In this document: positions 1 through 12,597 of the stretch, piece after piece
Position numbering within the stretch: the stretch's first letter is position 1
Layout: each line of letters opens with the position of its first letter
Source: Dromaius novaehollandiae
Taxonomy: Eukaryota; Chordata; Aves; Casuariiformes; Dromaiidae
Reading direction: 5' to 3'
NCBI RefSeq assembly: GCF_036370855.1
Contig: NC_088102.1
Span: 37,175,835-37,239,834, forward strand
Length of the DNA stretch: 64,000 bases
Made by a program: the position numbers and the translations under genes
The notes under the pieces: generated by a model
Told to the model about the DNA's origin: nothing
Seen by the model: the letters and a program-made list of their open reading frames with translations, nothing else
Databases searched by the model: none

Positions 1-636
1 CAAATTCTTTCTGTAGCTTTTTCACAGATTTTAGTCCGGGGTGGGAGTATTTCATTAACATAGATCCAGACCATTGTATCTGACTGGGCTCTCTAAAACA
101 TTACTAGGAGGAACACTCACAGAAAATGAAGCTGTAACTAAGAGGCTCCAGCACTATCTAACATCATATTTTAAATTACATTACTCTTTTAAAAATCAAA
201 GGATCACAGTGCACTGGCTATTCCCACAATTACTAATTCAGGCAACACAAAGAGTATCTCCTGCCTTGAATAAATTACTAATTCAGAAGAGACAAATATT
301 CACATCATTCACCTTTCCCCCTCCACATTAAGCTTAAAAATTAAATCCATATTCAAACTGTAGTATTGATGGTGTATATTTTACTCTGCACTGACTGGTC
401 TGCAAGGAAAGATAAATCAGTGAAAATTGCAGGAACCAAGATCCACTACAAAGCAAAGAGTATTTTGGTATACTTATTTATAAGAACATCTCTTCAGAAT
501 ACAGCCCAATGAAAAGATTAAGGACTCACCTGATGTTATAGCCTGATTTAATAAAGGAAATAATGCTAAATATAGCAAAAATATATACACAGTTCATTCT
601 TCTATATGCCTATGAAAAAAATTCTAAGCTCTGAAA
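1..636. other. AT-rich intergenic DNA, no gene seen
   Basis: Only short open frames without splice-site or family support. No tandem repeat or recognisable transposon was seen. Confidence 0.5.
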
Positions 637-639
637 TAA

Positions 640-1134
640 TTACTCAGGTTATGCAAGTTGATGGAAATATCCTGTATTTCCTCTCTCAAAAATAACGTAG
701 CTTTTTTGGTGTTAACAGACTGCATGACAGATACTGAGACTTCTCCAGTCACCCTTCTGTTTGAGATACGAGATGCATATGGGGAAGCCATAAAACACCA
801 AACAGGAGTTCTTTATGGCAAACAGGCACTGCTGCAAACAGATGTTGTTCATCAATACATTTTCCAGAACTATGAGGCCTTACAAAAGATTGGGTTGGCT
901 CACGTACACATTGGGATTTACTGAGCCAGGAAACAGTTGGGATTTCTCGAAATTCCTGTGAGAACTTTTCCTGAACCTCATGATGTTGATTGTCCTCAAG
1001 GAAACCTGTAACCTCATCTCCTTTTTTATGATAGCACAGATATTCATGTCTTGGAAGCGCAAGCTGTCACAAGGGCTGAGGTTAGACTGCACATGTCAAA
1101 GCAGAACATGGAAAATATTTACATGCCCTATTAA
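640..1134 (+). pseudogene. Protein-like relic of unknown family, interrupted by stops
   Basis: A single plus-strand frame reads like protein from about 640 to 1,134. It is broken by a TGA at 922-924 and a TAA at 1,009-1,011, and ends at a TAA at 1,132-1,134. The wording stays protein-like after each stop, for example FPEPHDVDCPQG and then VLEAQAVTRAEVRLHMSKQN. A possible splice acceptor (pyrimidine-rich, ending AACAG) lies at about 719. I do not recognise the family. It may be a decayed exon or retrocopy, or a chance low-stop frame, so confidence is low. Confidence 0.25.
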
Positions 1135-3279
1135 CAATGGTTTCAAAAGAAAAGGAAGAAAGAAAGACGCTAATAAGCCAAACCTTGTAAGAGAAAAACA
1201 AACAGCTACTATAGCAATTGGAATGATGCAAAATATGGAATTAGCTTGTTTGTTTTCATCTTCTGCCCCACAACAGTGATAGCCCTACAGCCTACTAGCG
1301 CTGTAAAGGCTGGAAGTCAAATGCAGGTCTGATGGGAAAACTGTCAACAAGCAGGCTATGGCTTTTGCTATACTAATTTCTACCATATACAGGGGAATCA
1401 AATCCAGTTTGCCCAGACAGAGCCCTAACAATCAGTCTACTGCTACATTTTTGCATCTCTGAGGACTCTGAATCATCCTGTTCTTTTCTGTACTCCTCCC
1501 ACATGCAAAGTCTCGAATGAGGCAGCTCATCCCTCCTTGCAAGAAAGGCTGCACGGAGATTCCCTCGTGAGCATGTGTAATACTGCTGCTGAATTGGCTA
1601 AGGATATAATGCAGAGCATCAAGAGACGGAGCACAAAGCCAGCCTGGGAGCAAAGAGCAGAGCCTTGAACTGCAATTCCACCAAGCCCTATACAGTAGCA
1701 TGGGACTGGGTCAGCTGTATATCAGATTACTGTAGCACTTTACAGACAGTGGAATGTTAAGTAGGAAAACAACCTCATTTTTTTGTATTATGCTTTTCTG
1801 TCGTTCAGGAAAAAACCAAACAGTCTAGTTCAAAACATGTGAGCTTTCCAATAGCATTCATCATGCCAATGTCAGTGACTCTGTTGCTTGTTGAAAACAA
1901 TTCCAGATCACTTTTGGAAAATGCTTCTATTGCAGATCACTTTTAAAAAATGTTTCTGCAACTATATCCGAGCTGAGTAGTCAGAAAGATCTGCTGATGG
2001 GCTTTTTCAATTTTCTAAAATAATTTTGAACATACCATACAATCATGACAAAGTAACTGTATTGATGCTATCAAGCTGCATTTCTTCTAATGCAGTCACA
2101 AGCTCCTCTATAAATGCATCTGTAAATCAGTCAGGACTTGATTCAACAAGCTGTGAGATGCAGAGAAGATGGTAGGACTGCCTAACCATGCACAGTATCA
2201 GCATTGACTATGACATGGTATTACTGAAAAACAAGGCATTCTACTGGGCCTTAACAGGCAAATTAAGCAGGGATTGAGCTCAGAGTAGAGACTATGCTCA
2301 GAAATTAGCCATGGTAAATGATGGAAAAAACACCAAGATTATTATTAACCCCTCCTTATTAAGTGCAGAAAACCATCTTTAAGAACTTGTAAAATAATTG
2401 AGATCATGCTTTTATTTAAAATCATCCCCAGCAGAAGATGATCTATTTTAGTGCCAAGAGAAAAATACGTCTCTGTCATGTAAGAGACACCATCTATCAT
2501 AAGAGTTTCAGTGGATAGGGCAGCTCCCATTGGACTCCTGTTCCATTTTTCTTTCATACCTATGGCCTCCAACATTGCTAATCCTGAATCACTAGTCTGA
2601 AATTGAAGGCCATTAGCTATTTTAAGAGAAGGCAAAGTTAAATTATTTTTAGAACGGCTGTAGATGTGTCAACCATACTGCATTCTAAAGAGAGGTGATG
2701 GCCACGCATTTTCATTGCCAGGCATATAATAAAAATGGGCTTGACTTTTCATGTTCTATAGGATTAGGAAGTTTAAAAGTAACAGCAGAAGCAGATAAGA
2801 CTTTGTATCATGCTGGGAAGAAAGCATAACAGCACAGTTAGTGTGAATCTTTAACACAAACATTTTCATATGCCCCTTCAGAAGGTACTCTAATTGGAAG
2901 AGTATTTGGTTCTGCAACACTTAAGTAAATCAGAAAAGTTACTTCTGGAAAACAATTTTTAATCATCTGCTCCTTTAATTTTATGAGAAGGAGCATTTTT
3001 GGCAGGCAGAAGGATCTTTGGGGGTTTAGGGAAGGTTTTTCAGTCATCAGGCTGGTCAAAAACATCCTACTTTGTGAGAGATCAGTTTGTTGAGTTCATT
3101 TTTATTTTCCAAAGGCTAGTTCCTACTCAAGGGAGTTCTGAACTTCAGGGTCACTGTTGAGGTTTAGGAAATCTGCTGTCTGATTATCTTTTATAATATA
3201 GTGTCCCAAAGGGGAGAAAATGGATGATCCCAGCATTGTGACATGCTGACCAAGTATCTTGTGCCCTACTAATAGAAGA
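1135..3279. other. Intergenic DNA, no gene seen
   Basis: The longest open frame here is a 96-codon minus-strand frame at 2,345-2,635. It has no recognisable domain, no splice context and no neighbour to support it. I see no other structure. Confidence 0.45.
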
Positions 3280-3333
3280 ACTATGATCTAGTAAGTCCTT
3301 TTCCATCTGTCATTTCTATGACTCTTGCATTTT
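3280..3333 (+). mobile_element. Probable CR1 LINE 3' end, degenerate
   Basis: The stretch runs ACTATGATCTAGTAAGTCC, then a CTTTTCCATCT-type segment, then TTTCTATGACTCTT. This follows the layout of avian CR1 3' ends: a 'GACTAGATGATCT...GTCCCTTCCA' segment followed by ATTCTATGA-type terminal repeats. It is short and diverged, so this is a pattern match and not an alignment. Confidence 0.4.
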
Positions 3334-6300
3334 CAATGTAATGTAGTTGAAATGTTCCATTTTGCTGCCATACAGTGAGAATGTAATCCACAAATAAGTT
3401 CATTAGCTCTTTGGGGAACTAATTCATGACTTTGTGCTGAAGACTTGCATTAATCCATTCTGTTTGGGAAGGCCTCTTACATGACACAAATAGAGAAATA
3501 TTCTTCCCTCCTGGATATAAAACAGTGTCAGTTAAATTATATGTATCAGAATGAAATAACAGCAATTAATCTTTCACAGATTTCTTATCCTACTTATAGT
3601 TGGACAATGGATTTCTCGGTGAGTTCATCATTTCCCAAGTGTCTTCTCTTCAGTGAAGTACCTTGTTAATACTTAGGCATAATGCCATAGCTGAAGTAAA
3701 TAGTCATTTCAGTTCTAGCTGAGATGAGAGGAATGTGACAATCTTATTTCATGTACGTCAACATATACATCTCCCTAAAATACACATTTACCATTAAGAA
3801 GCCAAAGAGCTTGGTACTGGAAGGAAATTAGCTTCTACCAAAAATACTGTCAGAACTATGTTTCTTCTGAGCATCACTCTGAAGTTCAACTTATCGGAAG
3901 GCATTTAGGTTTTTAAAGGCTTACTGAGAAACAGCAGTAACTTACTATACACTTCCCCAGTCCACTTAAAATGACAACAGCCAGAGAGAAATGAACAGCT
4001 ATTTCAGGACCTGAACTTTTCCACTGGGGTCTGATTGATCAGTGACAGCTTTAGCATTTATTTAAAAATAAGCAGACATATACCATAGATTGGGAAACAG
4101 AAAAAATGGCCTGAGTGAATAAGCTAACATGAAGGATACCACAAAAGCTATGAAAGAAGAACATAAGCAACATTTCAGAGCAGTATGATAGAATATGTAA
4201 GCCTTCAGCCAGAGTTTGGGGAAGACTCCACCTTACTAACGACGTGCAAGGCACCTGTCATAGCTACATTTGGTTACACTACATAAATGAGAAGAAAATG
4301 AAAAGATTAATCATTTCACAGACTACTGGCAGTACTTTCACTTCTTGTCCTTATATCATCTCAGCAAATAAATTATCAATGGCTCATCATGTGCAAATAC
4401 TCTCTACCAGACCCCTCATTCCAGGGATGTGTGAGTTTCCCTTTGGGAAAACTGCAAGGAAGCCAGGCCTATTGATGAGCATGAAAAGGGAAGCTGTGTG
4501 CAAGACAGAAATCCCTGCAGAATCCCTGTTCCCTTCAGAGCCAGGCTGAAGGCACAAACAGCTGGCTCACTGATGTGCCCAGGCCACCGTCTGCACTGCT
4601 GTCATCCCAGACGTTACTTCCACGGATCATTCTGCATTCACACAGGAGTCAGCAGCCGTGAAGTCCAGCCTGCTGCATGCCTTGTTTTCCGTTTACAACA
4701 TGCTGTCTGTAGAAACTTTTGTTGTTCTCTGGAAGTCAAGCTCTTGTTTTGACTTTGATCCCTGCGTGTGGAATTGGCACTGGAGAGGTGTTGGTGCAGA
4801 TGGGCTAGGCTACATGTCATCTACAGAATGACTTATTTCAATGGGACAAGGTGCCCTGATCCCTTCACTGAAATATTTTCTCTCTTCCAGCTCATCACAC
4901 CAAAATCAAATTCTGAAGCCAATTTTCTGTTACCTTGCCAGGAAGAAGGACTAGCAGATTTTACTGAAATAAAATATGTTAGTTAGTTGTTGATGATAAA
5001 AAAATGTTAATCCCACAGAAGGAAATAGCAAATGAGAGACATCAATCAAGTCAGTTACATGTAAGGTCAAAAAAGTGCAGGAAGAGACAGAGCTCTTCCT
5101 TTCTCTCTAGTCAAGGCTTTTTGAAAGTTTAATACCAAACTAAGGATTGTTCACAGATGCCATATACTGTAGCAGTTACTTGGAAAAGGACAGTGCTAAA
5201 ACCATGCTGTCTAATCCTATGTATTTTGTAATCTTTATTTGCCTTATACATAAGCCATAAACATATTGTCTGAGAACCATTATTTTGCAGATGCCAGATA
5301 CACTAAATCTTGCAGGACACTCACACTCCCAGATTTAGCTTGTTCTCAAAGAAGAGGCAAACACTGTAAGATTTACTAAACAAGCACTCTGCAAACTGAA
5401 AACACCACAAAATCCTGCCTCTTAATTCACTCACACAGGACTAAAATTAATTTGAGACACCAGCTCTTAATTAGCTGTTTTGGCAAGGGCAAGAATGGGT
5501 TATGTGTGATTTTTGGTTTCACTATGTTGTTCAAAATAAAGGTTTTTAAAATGTGATTTCTGAGTTCATTAGCTTTCCCTGTGATATGAACAATGACAGT
5601 GCTACTCTACAGCACCTTTCTCTAGGTATATTGTAGATAGATATTGTTTACGGCAAAAAGGGGGAAAGATTTGGTCCAAAGGCTGGACAGGAACACCCCT
5701 GAACTTTAGGAAAGGCTGAATCAGGATCTGACATTTATAGTTCAGACTCACTTCTGGAACAAACAATTCTTCTGTGCACGCTGTACCAGATGGATGAGTG
5801 ATTCACTAGAATGTGCCAGCCTGAGAGAAAGTCATCAATTCTTCTAGATGAGATCTGGAAGTGGAGGTTCAATCAGGAGCTGCAATAGAGTGAGGTCCTG
5901 ATCAAAAGCTCATTGAAGCTGGGCAAGATTTCCTATGGCGGATAGGCAGATAATCCTAACCTTCCCTCCAGACTGCCACATCAGTAAGGAGACAAGTTGG
6001 AGAAGCCCAGAGGTGCAGGCTGGCATGGCTATGACTGGACAAAAGCTCCAGGGGACTCCAGCCCCCTTCCTTGTCTTGCTAGTAGCCTTCATTTTTTCCC
6101 CTGTTGATTTTCCCTCCTGTTTTTCAGACTTTTCTTTGGTCATTTTATTTGGGTTTAAAACATTCTGGGATTGCAATCATTCCACATTTTTGCCTTGAAG
6201 ACATTTAAAAACAAAGACAATATAAGTTTCATGCTCAAATGGGTTATATGAGGAAATCATGGGGAAAACTGTAGCAGTGATGCAAAAACTGCTGTGTGAA

Positions 6301-9300
6301 AAACCACTGGGTAAGACTGTCAGAATTTTCTACAAATACTCTGAAATCACTCTTTAAAGTAAAGCTTTTATCCAACAGCCACTCACAACTGGGAAGTTCA
6401 TAGGCCTATCACAAGCCTGCCAAGAATACTGTGGTCACAGTCAAACCCAAATAGCCTCTCAGAAAAAAAATCCACATTGAGATAAAATGAAGTAATTTTG
6501 GTTTTGATGACATTTGGAGGGAGGAGAGTGAAAGAAAATTCAGTGCATAACTGACAACTGGCATCTACTGTGCTAGGAATCGGTATTTTCCAAGATAAAA
6601 ACAGGCTGATATGAGGCTCTTACTCATGATTGCAAGTGACTCTTTTGAGGGGGATCCCATTTGTGAATTTAAACATTAAAATCTAACTTTAAATCAGCTT
6701 ATAAAGGACAACTCTCAATGTAATCATTCAGGGACATAAGGGAAGAGAGATGTGAGATCTTGACTCTGAACTGTAGTCTTTTGTACAGTTCTGGGTGCAA
6801 AAGAAAGGACAGAGCCACACTGAGAGCACAGGCAATGATTCAGCCAAAGGATAAATTTAAACTGCAGCCCAGGAAAGAAATGGAGTAAATCAGCTCTGTA
6901 TTTCTGCTGTTGCTATTGGAACTTCAGACATAAAGCTTCCTCCACACTGCAGTCACCACAATAAGAACTGTCCATGATCTACACTTTCAGTGCTGTCCTC
7001 TAGACACAGGAGCTGGGAGCAGGCAGAACAAAAGGGGGTTCACCTAAATAAAGGAGTTTTACACTGATCTCTGCTGTGCTGAAGAATTTCTCCCCCTAGT
7101 CAGCTCCACAGTTGGCTTGAAGTGCAGTCTTATTCTGCTCTTCAAGGCCAGTTTCACCAGACTTTGAGAGCTTTACAGGTGTTTATCACCAAATGGAGAT
7201 GATAGTTATCTCAGGTGGGCCATCCTGATCTTTCACAGAACTTGGTCTCCGCTGTTTTTTTGGCAAGAGCCCTCAGTCTTGTTCCTGCTCAGATAACCTG
7301 CCAGCAACACTTTACCACTGCTATTTCCTGTGCAGGGTAATAGCCTTGGGTTTTTGTGCCTACTCATGCCAGGCCATTGTGCTCTGTGACATTTGTACAG
7401 GACTCAGTTCAGGCACAATGACTCTTGCAAGGTAAACAAGGCCATAGAAAATAAGCTAAAGAGCTAAGCGACTAATCCAAGAATAATCCCACTATCAGAG
7501 CTGTTTCTTCACAGTGAAAACTAAAGGAGGGCAGGTGGGTAGAGGTCAGGAGCAAAAATGAACATCTGATGGACATAATCCTGCTGGGCTCATGTGACAT
7601 GCTGTGTTCATTCCTGTAGAGAGGCGCGTGGGTGGGTGGATGAGTGCACGTGGCTGTGTGAGTGCATGCATACATAGTGAAGAATTCTGGAAAACATCTT
7701 GTGAAAACTCTGTTCTATGCACAAAAGGCAGAGAAATCTTAGCTCTGGAAACCTTTACGTAAAAACTGTATGCATTGAAAGCAGAAAAAAGGCCTCAGGA
7801 CTGAATTCCACCTTCTTCTGGACATCACTGGCCGTGAGATCTTTGCCAGCTCCCCAAGAAATCCATTATTCCATGAATGGCATTTGTGAGCTTAATTCTT
7901 TAAACCTCATTTTGACCAGGGTAGGGTCTTGCATCAGTCTTCCCTGTCTCTGTCAATAGCAAATACCCAGCTGAGGTCACATGTCTTTCAAGTCAATCAT
8001 CAGAAACATCATTTCCTAAAGGAGAATGATAACTAACAATTTTCTAAAGTAAAACACACACTGATAAAAGCAAAGTTTATTTGATGGCCAATGACAAAAG
8101 CTGTATGTAACTTTCAGATCCTTAAAGCATAAATGTTCAGTAGGTTCAGAAAGTGTCACAGAGCCTCCTTTTCTAAATTCTAGTCTAGAGAAGAGATTAA
8201 AACATCTCTCACTGAGATACAGAAAACACGAGCAGCACTTGCCAGTGTTAAGATGTGAACAAAACTGAGTGCACAGCTGTTAAGTATAGTCCTTTGATGC
8301 AAGCATATTTTGGCAATACAAAGACTGCATCAAAGGATGACATTTTGGCCACTGGCTATCCCATCATAAGGTTATCAAAACATACACGGTTGAGGAAAAA
8401 GTAAGAGTGACCATTTCCCTTTGCCTTATTGAGGGATAATTCAGATCATTTGAAATAATGAGTGTCAGTGTATATTTGTCAGTTTATTTCCAGCTAATCT
8501 AAGGAAGGACAATGATGTTGTAAAAGGCATTGCAACAACCTCACTGGGGTACAGTGTACAAGTCTGATCATTTATATCCATGACAAATACTCCCAGGAAA
8601 GTTGCTAAGATGATAGGGAGAAGGATCTTGGCATGAAAGGGATTAGCCTACAAATTGAAGGCTGAAGAGGACATACTGCAAAACAGAACCATACGTGATT
8701 CAGAGAGAAAAAACACAAGATGAAAAAGAACAATTTAAGTTGAATATTGTCAAAATGACAAACTTTCCATAACTAAATTGGAGTTGGAAATTAAAAGCAG
8801 GTTCCTAACCAAAGTGAGATTCTGTAACTGGGTTTCCATCAAAGCAGTGAAGGCAAAACTTAATTATTCTTAGTATAGAGCTTGACCAATTAAAGAAAGG
8901 ACTTTTATGAAATGCTTCCAGCAATAGCCAGGAAGTGGAGTCCATAAGAAGCTACTTCCAGACAAGTTTCTATTTAAGATACTCAAAGCTGCTGAAATCT
9001 CATGAACTTGGAGCACAGGCCAGAGCTATAGTTTTCCACTCTTCCATGGAATGGTGCCCTCCATACATGTTCTCACCAAAAGCAATATGACAGTTCACAG
9101 AGCAAGGCAGTGTTCAACGTCAGTGTAACACTCTAGACCACAGAGCACACTTGCCAAAACTATCTATCTACATGGTCTTTGGAGCCTAAGTTCCCATTTT
9201 CAGTTTATCCACTGACTTGCAAAAGCATTTATTAAAGCTGTAAGTCACACTAGAACATCAATGCTAGAGTGAAATACCGCTAAAGAACAAGGCAGGGTAA

Positions 9301-12300
9301 GGTTTGAAGTTAAAGTTTTCTTATACCAAAGGCATAGGTGAAAAAATTAGAGCAGGTTTCACACAAGCCTTTTGCAAGTCTAAGACACTTCAGGCATTTT
9401 GAAGTATTTTATCCCTATTAATTTTCCTCATTTTATGTGTTGTCATTTTTTTTGATTGGATACCAACTTCTGACCCAAACGAAAGTGGACTTTATTTAGA
9501 AAAATAAGCTTTCCTCAAACAACACAATACTATCTTGCTCAATTTCCTAACAGCAACAAAATCCAATTAATGATTGAATCTGTGCCAAAATAAAAAGCTG
9601 GGGTTTTTTTGTAGAAAAACCTGTGAAGTACTTCATGGAACTGCAAAGATTTTGGCCTAAAACTAAAAACAAGAACTAGCAACTACATTTTCCCCCCAAA
9701 GAAATTATCAGAGAGTGCATCAGACTCTAAACACCCTTCAGAACCTGACAGAGACCACCAAAGAAAAATAACCAAAATTTTTCTTCAGCGACATAGCAAC
9801 TGTTCGTTTTTCCGGCCATTGCAACACGCAAGTAACTGCTCCACTCTTCGTATAATGTGACATATTCATACTGTCAGTGATACTCCTCCCATCTCAGGGG
9901 GATTATTTTTTATTTATTTCTGAGGCCTTTTCAAAAACAAATATTTGCTCCCATTTTGCACATCTGGAGTGCCAATTCCAAACCCTTTTGCTAGGAAAGC
10001 ATGTTCTAGTGCATGTTCTTTTGTACGAATAATTTCTACATTAATCTACTTTCCTTTCCCCACATGACTGGATTAAAGTTTTAGGGGGCCCAGGGTAAAA
10101 CCAAACAATAAGAATAGTCTTACTGTCATCGTCACCAAGTTCCACAGAGATTCTATCCCTGTTTTCCTCATTCTGTCCTCCCCCCTCTCCTTCTTCAGAG
10201 GATTAATTTCTCTACTTGCTGTCCCTCAGTCTGAGGTCTTCCCTGCTGCTCACATGAAAGAGTGTAAGTTACTGACTGTTGAAAACTTCAGCTGAAGTGG
10301 AGCCAGGTCAAAATGAGGTTATATAAGAGTCTAAAGGCAACTTTTTTAGGTCACTTTCTTGGCCACGCAGATTCCAAATGTTTCAGTAAGCAGGCTGCAC
10401 TTAACACTCTAGGTGACAGTAGTCATTAAATTAATACTGTCTCAGCAGATAGTTTTTAAGTGCATTTCTCTTATGTGCACCCTAGAAGCACATGCAGTAC
10501 TTGTATCATTCCCAAACTACCTATACAGCCATGCATTTACTTGTACTCATATATGGACAGAAAGAAATCTCAAAGCAGCTATTTTTCCCAAAATGATTTT
10601 ATAACAAAACTATAATTTTTCTCTTACTATTGCTTTATGGAGATGAGCTGATCTTTGAAGTGACAGACAAAATAAAAGGCCTAGTCATTCTAAGTATTAT
10701 ATATTATATTTATATTGTACATGCTTGTTTTCCTCTCCTAAGACCATTTCATGAGCCAACTCTAATCACTGTAAGGAGTCTCCAGTATACAAAAGGTGTT
10801 TACTTTGCTTTTTTCCCCTTAGTAAAATGACCTTTACAATATTTTTGGTTAAGCATTCTTACGACTGGAGATTTATCTGAACATTTTAGACCTGAAACCC
10901 CTTGGGAACTCTAGGGAACGCATTCAGCTTTGTTGCAAATGCTGAGAAAGCAGGCATGTTTGCTCATAGTTGCAATAAATTAGGCAGAGCCTATGATTGT
11001 AGACATGAATGAACCAGAAGAGAGCAACAATATAGCCATCTCTAACAGTAGATGCAAAACTGATTCTTCTGAGCACATTACCACATTTTCCTGGTGCGTT
11101 TCTTTAAATAGTAAGCTTACATAATCCCATACTATACAGCTCCAGATAGACATGTTTTTCCAATGATCAATTTGCTAATGAGATTATTACAGCATTTTAT
11201 CACTTCAGGGTGCGCAGTGTCTCAGTACAAACCCTGTTGTACATCACTCCCTGGTTTGTGCTAGGTTTTTCAGGTAAATCTCATCTCACCAATAATGCAA
11301 GATAAAATGACTAACGTTTTGCATCATATATCTAGCCATACTCTTTAGTAAAGTTTCAGTAATGAGTTCCATCATGAGACAAAAGCTGAGAAACAAGTGC
11401 TTTGCTCACTTAAAACTTGAAGAGATAACATGACCCAAAGCAGAATACAAGCTATGTGAAAAAGAGCATCCTGTCACTTGACCATCAGGCCAAAGAAACC
11501 AACCAAACAAACATTAAAAAAAAGTCACCATACCCACACCCATCAGCTTTCTGGTCCTACTAGATTAACACTGCAGTATCATTTCCTGTGGTTTTCTTAG
11601 CACCATATCCTACATGAACATTCAGACAGGAAGGGACAATAACAGACAGTCCCAGTAACAGTGACTCAGATTGTCATTAAGGATCAGTCAGGGTGTTGAT
11701 AACAACGTGCTATTCCTGTCCTCACTGGTAGCTCTATGAACACCTAAGGCTATCCCCCTAGCAGGGGCACAGTCACTAACTGAGCAGGCAGAGCTAGGCT
11801 GCCCTATTTAAATGGACCCAGGTAAGATGCTGAACACAGAATGCAGAATCAGATGCCTGCAAGAGACCCAGTTCCATTCTGGACCTAGGATAGCAGCTAA
11901 TTTCTGCTTAAAAAAAAAAAAAAGTGTGCAAAAAGCAACTAGCCCAGCATTATTGTGAAAACCTTAAGCAAAAGTATGCCCCTATACAAGGCTTTAGGCA
12001 TGAGGTTTAAGAGACTTCAAAGCATAAAAAAGTTTACATGCAACTGCAAAAGAAAGGAAAAGCCCCAGCCCTGTTCTGCCTGGCCCTGCCCTCTGAGAAT
12101 CTGTTTGAGTATCCCATCCTCCAGGAACCTCACTGAGCCTCTAGTTCTTGTCCCTGTTTCCTTACCTCACTCCAGACACCTGGATAAGTTTTGAGCTTTG
12201 CCTAATGCAGTTCAGGTGAAACCTCTTCCAAGGCCAAAAGCAGGGTTTTTTAAACTGTTTTTAAAGCAGTTTCTTAAAGAAATAGTACAACTAACTATAT

Positions 12301-12479
12301 TCTTTTCTCTGCTGAGTTTTGACTGAAAAGAGTAAACAGAATCTGTCCAGTGGGATCTGTAAAAGTGATGTGTTTACTGACAGAGATACAATTTTTTGAA
12401 ACACTTTGAATTCTTAACAGCATCCTATATTTGATAAGCTATATGTACTTTGTGGCTATGCTTGTGCTATGGTCCTCAC
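3334..12479. other. Long AT-rich intergenic stretch
   Basis: Only short scattered open frames occur, none with convincing protein character. Apart from the repeat-like piece near 5,885-5,945 and a run of about 15 adenines near 11,911, I see no RNA gene, CpG island or intact transposon. Confidence 0.45.
5885..5945. repeat. Possible ancient amniote repeat fragment
   Basis: The text GGTCCTGATCAAAAGCTCAT followed by TGAAG resembles the 'CCTGATCCAAAGCCCATTGAAGTCAATGG' module common in old repeats of turtles, crocodilians and birds. The match is short and diverged. The family was not confirmed. Confidence 0.3.
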
Positions 12480-12597
12480 TGAAGAGACGGGCAAATTGAG
12501 GTACGGATAACTCACTTTGCTTGCCTCATATCAGGCAGTAAGTGAATGGCAAGGCCCAGAAGTGTTGACTTCCCATCCTCTGTACCATCACCAAATG
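12480..12597 (-). mobile_element. MIR-like (tRNA-derived) ancient SINE fragment, antisense
   Basis: Read on the plus strand the order is GGGCAAATTGAGGTACGGATA, a segment like 'CTTGCCTCATATCAGGCAGTAAGTGAATGGCAAGGCCCAGAAGTG', then GACTTCCCATCCTCTGTACCA. This is the order of the reverse complement of a MIR SINE: the 'aaactgaggcacagagag' block, the 'cttgcccaaggtcacacag' block, the 'gtggcagagccgg' block, then the promoter-side 'gtgctctaacca' block. It is clearly diverged. The identification rests on block order and remembered consensus. Confidence 0.5.

Noticed and set aside
2345-2635. 96-codon minus-strand open frame
   Set aside because: It has no recognisable domain, no splice context and no neighbouring exon. 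This length can occur by chance in 64 kb.
7170-7240. Segment like a MIR 3' part (AAATGGAGATGATAGTTATCTC)
   Set aside because: It is too short and has no neighbouring MIR blocks to confirm it.
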